Below the pieces are notes generated by a model. That model was not told the DNA's origin and did no database searches. It saw nothing but the letters and a program-made list of their open reading frames with translations. A program made the translations under genes and the position numbers. Source: Alphaproteobacteria bacterium (GTDB lineage: Bacteria; Pseudomonadota; Alphaproteobacteria; Caedimonadales; UBA1908). From it: a stretch of 63,657 nt of DNA. Positions 58,672 through 63,657 of the stretch are shown here, in pieces; position 1 is the stretch's first letter; each line of letters starts with the position of its first letter. The stretch lies in the NCBI GenBank assembly GCA_021298595.1, contig JAJTHL010000026.1:1-63657 (forward strand), written 5' to 3'.

Positions 58672-59532
58672 ATGAAAAAACTCTTTCTTGCCTTTTTATC
58701 TTTGACGGGGCTCTCACCCATGGTAGGCGCGAAAGCACTTCACCAAGAAGCCCGCACAGCCCTTGATATACATCGCATTCTCTCACCGCTTTTGCAGTCC
58801 CACAGGCCTCAAAAAATCCTTGTCCTTTTTGACATTGACATGACCCTGACTCAAACAGACCATCCAGCGATTCACTATACAAACTTGAAAAAACATTCTG
58901 TTGTTTTTAAAAACTTTATGAAGTCTTTAACGCCTTTGGCACGTGACGAAACACTCTCGGCTACAGCGTACATGCCTCAAAAACTCACTGATTCAGCTTT
59001 TCCAACCCTCATTAAAGACCTTCAAGACCAAGGCATTCTTTGTTTAGCGTTGACAAGCCGCCTCGTAGGCCCCCTTCGAGCGGCAGACACCCCCCTAGAA
59101 CAGCAAACCTACCATACCCTCAAGGGATTCAATATTGACTTTGAAAGAGGCTGGCACTTCAAAGAAAAGGATCATTTCGATCTTTCTCAGGTTTTGTCTG
59201 TTGCTTATCGGGGGCACTTCCCCACCTACTACAAAGGAATTCTTGTAAATAATGGAGAACGAGGCCCCTATGAAAAGGTGGACACTCTTCTGGCATTTTT
59301 AGAGTATGCGTTTCGTGTGAGACCCACTGTTATTGTCTTGGTTGACGATAAAAAAGAAAACCTCGACCCCATGGCAAAAACCCTCTCAGCGAGAAACAAG
59401 GTTTTTCCAAAAAAACCTCCTCTTTTCATTGGGGTTCACTATAAAGGATCAGAAGATTTAGAAGCACCCGCCGTTGATGAAACTGAGATAGGTGAGTTTT
59501 GGCAGCGCTGTGTGAAACGCGCTCAGTCATAA
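58672..59532 (+). CDS. Secreted DUF2608-like HAD-fold protein
   Basis: A 286-residue exported protein: signal peptide KKLFLAFLSLTGLSPMVGA, then a HAD-type phosphatase core with the nucleophile motif LFDIDMTLTQ, motif II-like LALTSR, and the motif III/IV acidic pair IVLVDDKKENL. This arrangement is that of DUF2608, a family found largely in intracellular bacteria such as Legionella and Chlamydia. It may dephosphorylate host or periplasmic metabolites. ATG at 58672 is used since the signal follows; an earlier ATG adds 11 residues. Convergent with the next gene. Confidence 0.8.
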   Translation: MKKLFLAFLSLTGLSPMVGAKALHQEARTALDIHRILSPLLQSHRPQKILVLFDIDMTLTQTDHPAIHYTNLKKHSVVFKNFMKSLTPLARDETLSATAYMPQKLTDSAFPTLIKDLQDQGILCLALTSRLVGPLRAADTPLEQQTYHTLKGFNIDFERGWHFKEKDHFDLSQVLSVAYRGHFPTYYKGILVNNGERGPYEKVDTLLAFLEYAFRVRPTVIVLVDDKKENLDPMAKTLSARNKVFPKKPPLFIGVHYKGSEDLEAPAVDETEIGEFWQRCVKRAQS

Positions 59533-59541
59533 GGGTCTTTT

Positions 59542-60069
59542 TTAATAAATCGTATTGGGTTGAAAAAGTCCAAGGACCAAATCGTCTTTACCCACAGGAA
59601 TTTTTCTAAGAAACGTCACCCCGCCCTTGCGCGTCAAGGTGTCTAGATGTGTTGCGAGGTGATAAAAAACGATTAATGAGATTTGAAAGTACTCACATGT
59701 CGCCTGCAAACCCTCGGCAATATGGTCATAACAGAGACAGACCTTTTGGGTAAGCGTCACCCTCTTTTTTTCACCAAGGAAAACGCTCTCGCATAATGAC
59801 AGGGCGCTGCATTCCCAAATGGAGGGCTGTTCGTACGTCTTGACAGCATCTTTTAGAGCGTCGCTCACAAGGTTTGGCGTGTTCATGGGATTGAGGCGCA
59901 AACTTCCTCCGCGTGAGCAGTGGACGTCCCGACACGTGACATATACCGATGCTTGATGGTCGTATACAAGGTTGTCCGCAGGGAGAGCATCTTTTTGTCT
60001 TTTTTCCAAAAACTGCATCAACTCCAACCGGTATAACTCTTTGTTTTTAGGATGGATAATCTTAAACAT
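59542..60069 (-). CDS. Diverged LuxI-like autoinducer-synthase homologue
   Basis: A 175-residue protein that aligns by pattern with LuxI-family acyl-homoserine-lactone synthases rather than with the two FeeM-like copies. Matching landmarks: N-terminal YRLELMQFLEKRQ (where LuxI has LRxxVF), YVTCRD, the SLRLNPMNTPNLVSDAL segment (LuxI: RLxPTTxPxML), and IWECSALSL in place of IWExSRF. E is kept but the arginine of SRF is lost, and the conserved tryptophan is missing, so catalysis is doubtful. AGGAGGGGGC precedes the ATG. Could be an inactive or altered-specificity synthase. Confidence 0.55.
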   Translation of the reverse strand: MFKIIHPKNKELYRLELMQFLEKRQKDALPADNLVYDHQASVYVTCRDVHCSRGGSLRLNPMNTPNLVSDALKDAVKTYEQPSIWECSALSLCESVFLGEKKRVTLTQKVCLCYDHIAEGLQATCEYFQISLIVFYHLATHLDTLTRKGGVTFLRKIPVGKDDLVLGLFQPNTIY

Positions 60070-60246
60070 GCCCCCTCCTTTTTTTCACATATGGAAGCGT
60101 ATTCTTGTGACTTAAGCAAGGGGATAATCCATTTTTTGTTGAAATGAGATGCCCAAACCCATTGATCTCTGACACGACAAGAGTCGAAGTACTTCTATAT
60201 TTCGGCAAAATATCTCAAAGCATCGCTCGAAGGCAAAGAAAAAAAA

Positions 60247-60411
60247 TTACAAGCGCTTTGTGCGGGTAATTCGTATGGGCTCGCGCAGCAAAGACACCGC
60301 CATCAGGCGCCCCTTTAACGGCGCGTCTAATACCACCGCGCCGTAGAAAAAATGCTTGACCCATCCCACAACAAGTTGAAGTTTTCTTCTTAAAAGAGTT
60401 TTGAGTTTCAT
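60247..60411 (-). CDS. 54-residue basic small protein, unknown
   Basis: A small gene too short for usual ORF cut-offs. Strong ribosome-binding site GGGAGGAAAG three bases before the ATG at 60411; the product MKLKTLLRRKLQLVVGW... is 54 residues with a basic start, a central hydrophobic stretch (HFFYGAVVLDAPLKG) and a basic end (RITRTKRL). TAA is followed by a T run. It may be a membrane-associated mini-protein. Unknown function; initiation signals make coding likely. Confidence 0.5.
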   Translation of the reverse strand: MKLKTLLRRKLQLVVGWVKHFFYGAVVLDAPLKGRLMAVSLLREPIRITRTKRL

Positions 60412-60485
60412 TCTTTCCTCCCCATCAGATCAAGGCCACCTTTGCTAGACTAACGCACAGCCCTTAAGAATCCCTCTGCCTAAGC

Positions 60486-60499
60486 TTACCAATTGGTAA
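60486..60499. promoter_or_regulatory. 14-bp perfect palindrome upstream of dnaX
   Basis: TTACCAATTGGTAA, within a wider CCTCT/AGAGG context, about 100 bases before dnaX. It has the size of a dimeric regulator site. No such regulator is adjacent. Confidence 0.35.
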
Positions 60500-60598
60500 A
60501 GAGGTCGAGGAGAGCCGCTACGCGCGCGTCAAATCAGCTAGGATTCCCCCCCCAAGTATGCTATCTCCAAAGGAGGACTGACATTAAAGTTTGAGATC

Positions 60599-62266
60599 GT
60601 GAGCGATCAAACGCCTTCTTCTTACTGTGTGCTTGCCAGGAAATATCGCCCCCAAACCTTTGAAGATTTGGTGGGGCAAGAAGGACTTGTGCGCGTTTTA
60701 TCCCACGCCCTTTCCCATAATCGCTTTCCCCACGCCCTTATACTGACGGGAACACGGGGCGTTGGCAAAACCACGACGGCACGGCTTGTGGCGCGCGCCC
60801 TTAACTGCCTAAGCCCTCAGACAGAACGATCGGCTTTTATGTCAGCCTGCGGCACATGTCCGGCCTGCGTCTCTAGCCGTCAAGAGCGGGATCTTGACGT
60901 GATTGAGATGGACGCGGCCAGTCATACGGGTGTGGATGACGTGCGCGAGCTCATCGAGGCGGGCCGGTATAAACCCCTTCAAGCCACCTATAAAGTTTAT
61001 ATTATTGACGAAGTGCATATGCTTTCCAAAAGCGCCTTTAACGCACTTTTAAAAACCTTGGAAGAGCCGCCTGCCCACCTAAAGTTCATCTTTGCCACCA
61101 CAGAAATTCATAAAGTCCCTGAAACCATTTTATCGCGCTGTATGCGCTTTGATTTGCGCCGCATTAACGAATCTACCTTGGCCGCGCACTTTGCCACCAT
61201 CCTTGAAAAGGAAAAGATTGCCGTTGACCCCGACGCCCTGCAGCTGATTGCCAGAGCCGCAGACGGATCAGCCAGAGACGGCCTTTCCCTTTTGGATCAA
61301 GCCCTTCATGTGTGCCCCCAGGGCCTTAACGTGGACGCCGTCAGGCGCATGCTGCACCTTGCCGACCGCACCCAAATGATGGCGCTTTTTCAGCTTTTGG
61401 TTGCAGGACAACCCGCAGACGCCCTTACCCTTTTTCAAGAACTTTTCGCCTCGGGCGTGGCACCCCTTGAAATTTTGTCAGAGCTTCTCTCGCTGACGCA
61501 CTGGTTAAGCCTTTTAAAAAGCGCGCCGGCCCTTGCGGAAAAAACCCTCTGCCGCGAGGAAGAGCGCACCCAAGGCATTGCCCTTTCTAGTTCTCTTTCT
61601 GTACCTATTCTTGCGCGGTTCTGGCAAATTCTGCTCAAGGGCTATCAAGAAGCTAAAAGCGCGCCGCAAACCCAGCATGCGTGCGAGATGGTCCTCATTC
61701 GCCTGGCCCACGTGGCGGCCCTGCCAACACCAGCAGAACTTATTGACAGCCTGCAGCAAGATCCCTTGCAGAGCGACATGCCTACCCCAGCCCTAGGAGC
61801 GCCCAAGGCGCCCCTACCGCAAGCAGCCCCCCCAGAGTTTATCCCGCCGTCATTAAAGGAAGCCGCCCCAGCACCTGCGGGTGCGCCCATGCCAGAATCC
61901 TTTGAGGACCTTGTGAGCCTTGTCACCTCAAAGGACATCGCCCTTGGCGAGCATGTGCGTTGTGACGTGCGACCCATTTCCTATGAAAAAGGGCGGCTTT
62001 TCTTTAATCCGGGCCCCAATGCCCCGCGTCTTTTAGCAAGCAAACTGCGGGCAAATCTAGAAGAATGGACGGGCGCCCCTTGGCAAATCGAGATCAAGGA
62101 CGAAAATGGTACCGCCTCCCTTGCTCAAATCCAAGAAGAAAACCGCGAGCGTCTTTTGGAAAAGGCCCTCGACGATCCCCTGGTCAAGGCCACCCTTGAC
62201 ACCTTCCCCCTTGCGCGCATAGACAGTTTTGACGGCGCCCCCATTATGATGAAAAAAGGAGCATAA
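60599..62266 (+). CDS. dnaX: DnaX, DNA polymerase III gamma/tau subunit
   Basis: A 555-residue clamp-loader ATPase. Visible: YRPQTFEDLVGQE start, Walker A GTRGVGKTT, four-cysteine zinc module (LNCLSP...CGTCPAC), DVIEMDAASHTGVDDVRE, Walker B IIDEVHMLS, the ATTEIHKVPETILSRC sensor 1/SRC finger, and a proline/alanine linker at 400-430 before a tau-like C-terminus. Starts at GTG; AAAGGAGG lies 22 bases upstream, farther than normal, so the exact start is not certain. No programmed-frameshift heptamer like that of E. coli was seen. First gene of dnaX-ybaB-recR. Confidence 0.95.
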   Translation: MSDQTPSSYCVLARKYRPQTFEDLVGQEGLVRVLSHALSHNRFPHALILTGTRGVGKTTTARLVARALNCLSPQTERSAFMSACGTCPACVSSRQERDLDVIEMDAASHTGVDDVRELIEAGRYKPLQATYKVYIIDEVHMLSKSAFNALLKTLEEPPAHLKFIFATTEIHKVPETILSRCMRFDLRRINESTLAAHFATILEKEKIAVDPDALQLIARAADGSARDGLSLLDQALHVCPQGLNVDAVRRMLHLADRTQMMALFQLLVAGQPADALTLFQELFASGVAPLEILSELLSLTHWLSLLKSAPALAEKTLCREEERTQGIALSSSLSVPILARFWQILLKGYQEAKSAPQTQHACEMVLIRLAHVAALPTPAELIDSLQQDPLQSDMPTPALGAPKAPLPQAAPPEFIPPSLKEAAPAPAGAPMPESFEDLVSLVTSKDIALGEHVRCDVRPISYEKGRLFFNPGPNAPRLLASKLRANLEEWTGAPWQIEIKDENGTASLAQIQEENRERLLEKALDDPLVKATLDTFPLARIDSFDGAPIMMKKGA

Positions 62267-62268
62267 CC

Positions 62269-62592
62269 ATGAAGAACATCGGTAATATCATGAAGCAAGC
62301 CCAACAAATGCAAGCAAAGATGAACCAACTACAAGAGTCTTTGGGGCAAATGACCGTGGAAGGCAAAGCAGGTGGCGGCCTTGTCAGCGTTGTGGCGACT
62401 TGTCGCGGTGAACTCAAAGGCTTGAAAATTGACCCAAGTCTTCTAGATCCTCAAGAGGTAGAAGTACTCGAGGACCTGATTGTGGCCGCCATCAATGATG
62501 CGCGCACCAAGGCAGACGCCAAAGCCGCAGAGGAAATGGGCAAACTCACCAGTGGCATGAATCTGCCAGCAGGGCTTGGTCTTCCCTTTTAA
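62269..62592 (+). CDS. YbaB/EbfC nucleoid-associated protein
   Basis: A 107-residue DNA-binding dimer-forming protein: KNIGNIMKQAQQMQAKMNQLQESLGQMTVEGKAGGGLVSV start, helix and strand order as in YbaB, and the MNLPAGLGLPF ending typical of alphaproteobacteria. Begins two bases after dnaX; the dnaX-ybaB-recR order is strongly conserved. Confidence 0.95.
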   Translation: MKNIGNIMKQAQQMQAKMNQLQESLGQMTVEGKAGGGLVSVVATCRGELKGLKIDPSLLDPQEVEVLEDLIVAAINDARTKADAKAAEEMGKLTSGMNLPAGLGLPF

Positions 62593-62637
62593 CCTTCTTT
62601 AATAAGGGGGGTGTCATACCCCCTTGAGAGAGCCCTC

Positions 62638-63240
62638 ATGCAAAGCGAAGAACTTTTAAAACTCATCCGGCTCTTGTCACGCCTGCCGGGTCTTGGGCCC
62701 CGCTCGGGTCGGCGCGCAGCACTCCATCTAATCAAACACAAAGAACAAGCCCTCCTGCCCCTAACGGCCGCCCTCCAACAAGCCGCCGACAGTATTCAAA
62801 CATGCCCCCAGTGCCGCAATCTTGATACCGTTTCGCCTTGCAGCCTTTGCACCAGCACCCAGCGCGATGAGAGCCTTCTGTGTCTTGTGGAGGATGTGGC
62901 AGATCTTTGGGCGCTGGAGCGCAGTGCCTCTTACCGGGGGCGGTATTTCGTTTTGGGCGGGCATCTGTCAGCCCTTGCCGGCATCGGTCCTGACGAGCTT
63001 GGCATCCCTCTTCTGCTCGAGCGCGTGCGGACATCAGCAGAGCTTAAAGAAATCGTTCTGGCGCTCAACGCCACCGTCGAAGGACAAACAACGGCCCATT
63101 ACCTTCACCGTCACTTGCAAGAAAGCCGCCCTGACCTCATGATCACAGCACTCGCCCACGGGGTCCCCGTGGGTGGAGAGCTCGATTACCTTGATGACGG
63201 TACCCTCTCAACCGCTCTTGGCGCCAGGCGCGCTTTGTAA
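62638..63240 (+). CDS. recR: RecR, recombination mediator
   Basis: A 200-residue ring-forming recombination protein: helix-hairpin-helix [17 protein letters not shown], four-cysteine zinc finger [16 protein letters not shown], Toprim domain ([36 protein letters not shown]) and the Walker-B-like C-terminus [20 protein letters not shown]. The ATG at 62638 matches the family start; a GTG nine codons upstream is less likely. Works with RecF/RecO in gap repair. Confidence 0.95.
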   Translation: MQSEELLKLIRLLSRLPGLGPRSGRRAALHLIKHKEQALLPLTAALQQAADSIQTCPQCRNLDTVSPCSLCTSTQRDESLLCLVEDVADLWALERSASYRGRYFVLGGHLSALAGIGPDELGIPLLLERVRTSAELKEIVLALNATVEGQTTAHYLHRHLQESRPDLMITALAHGVPVGGELDYLDDGTLSTALGARRAL

Positions 63241-63262
63241 CCATTGATTCCTTTCAAAAAGA

Positions 63263-63294
63263 AAAAGCCCTTTGAGGGATCTCAAAGGGCTTTT
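63263..63294 (+). terminator. Bidirectional terminator after recR
   Basis: Perfect 14-bp stem AAAAGCCCTTTGAG/CTCAAAGGGCTTTT with loop GGAT, between recR and the convergent edge ORF. Confidence 0.85.
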
Positions 63295-63313
63295 GGGGAG
63301 GAAAGGGGTGGGG

Positions 63314-63547
63314 TTATCCTTCGCCGCCGCCATTTTCGGCAGGTGCTTCTACGTCTACAACTGGCGCTGTGGAAGGCACTGCCTTAGGCGCTGCAAAGTA
63401 GTCATACACACCGTAGAGGGCGCCGCCCACATATTGGAGGCCGGCGTAGGTGCCCTTGGCACCGGCGACCACGGCGTGGCCCATGTTGTAAAGACCGTTA
63501 TAGCCTTCAACACCGGCGTTATAGTAGTGACCAGCTGTCACAGGCAC
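63314..63547 (-). CDS. Gly/Tyr/Ala-rich ORF, partial or interrupted at window edge
   Basis: A 77-codon frame from GTG with low-complexity repeats such as YNAGVEGYNGLYNMG and GTYAGLQYVGGALYGVYDYF and an acidic proline end. The same frame continues upstream with similar composition (ANQGLAGAKADIYEGFAN) to a TAA at plus 63605-63607, and similar coding-like sequence (LVSADDAGKTASHA) lies beyond it in frame, up to the window end. The gene is thus either broken by that stop or longer and frame-shifted. The tail lies after the recR terminator. Unknown function. Confidence 0.4.
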   Translation of the reverse strand: MPVTAGHYYNAGVEGYNGLYNMGHAVVAGAKGTYAGLQYVGGALYGVYDYFAAPKAVPSTAPVVDVEAPAENGGGEG

Positions 63548-63657
63548 GTTGGCAAAGCCTTCATAGATGTCAGCCTTCGCACCCGCTAAGCCTTGGTTTG
63601 CACTTTAGGCGTGGCTCGCGGTCTTGCCCGCGTCATCGGCGCTCACAAGGGCGCTAA

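Noticed and set aside
60412-60598. Possible SRP (4.5S) RNA upstream of dnaX, a common location in Proteobacteria
   Set aside because: The conserved apical-loop core with the GGAAGGAAGCAGCC stretch is absent on both strands.

Overview
The window reads as a chromosome segment of an alphaproteobacterium, most likely a host-associated one of the Holosporales/Rickettsiales type. This is inferred from gene content, not from a marker phylogeny. Supporting it are a CycM-like membrane-anchored cytochrome c, an ETF:ubiquinone oxidoreductase, a yejABEF-uvrB block, an organophosphate-type sugar-phosphate transporter of the kind used to take host metabolites, a secreted DUF2608-like phosphatase fold, and an unusually high share of short secreted proteins of unknown function. 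No phage, insertion sequence, CRISPR array or rRNA operon was seen.

Layout. 0.1-1.7 kb: a two-gene operon of a ThiF/E1-like adenylyltransferase and a LuxI/FeeM-like acyltransferase. 1.9-5.0 kb: a secreted trypsin-like protease, a doubtful small membrane protein and a secreted protein made of an internal duplication. 5.3-13.5 kb: an L,D-transpeptidase, then uvrB downstream of the peptide importer yejABEF. 13.7-19.2 kb: cytochrome c, rmuC, a concentrative nucleoside transporter, and trmB-metK. 19.4-29.1 kb: two secreted unknowns, a sugar-phosphate MFS transporter, the bamD-recN-ligA operon and ETF-QO. 29.2-34.0 kb: a complete YbhGFSR-type ABC efflux system. 34.4-37.8 kb: a second LuxI/FeeM-like gene behind a small coupled ORF, then proBA. 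37.8-41.7 kb: a structured intergenic stretch and polytopic membrane proteins, one split by an in-frame TAG. 41.7-44.5 kb: cobalamin riboswitch-btuB-tonB. 44.5-53.0 kb: accessory secreted proteins and lipoproteins, including two secreted NUDIX proteins and a 50-residue repeat family, plus a decayed CapD-like protein. 53.3-58.6 kb: tRNA-Met and a sulfate-activation cluster (cysD, cysNC, cysQ and a TauE/SafE permease). 58.7-63.6 kb: the DUF2608-like protein, a third and diverged LuxI-like gene, a 54-codon gene, dnaX-ybaB-recR, and a partial glycine/tyrosine-rich ORF at the edge.

How the genes fit together. The import side (YejABEF peptides, NupC-like nucleosides, sugar phosphates, BtuB/TonB cobalamin, TSUP anions) fits a cell that scavenges from a rich or host environment, while proline and PAPS synthesis are kept. 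The most interesting accessory theme is three divergent members of the LuxI/FeeM N-acyltransferase fold within 60 kb. One is translationally packed against an E1-like adenylating enzyme, which suggests an acyl-amino-acid-type small-molecule pathway. A second theme is a small family of secreted NUDIX and repeat proteins.
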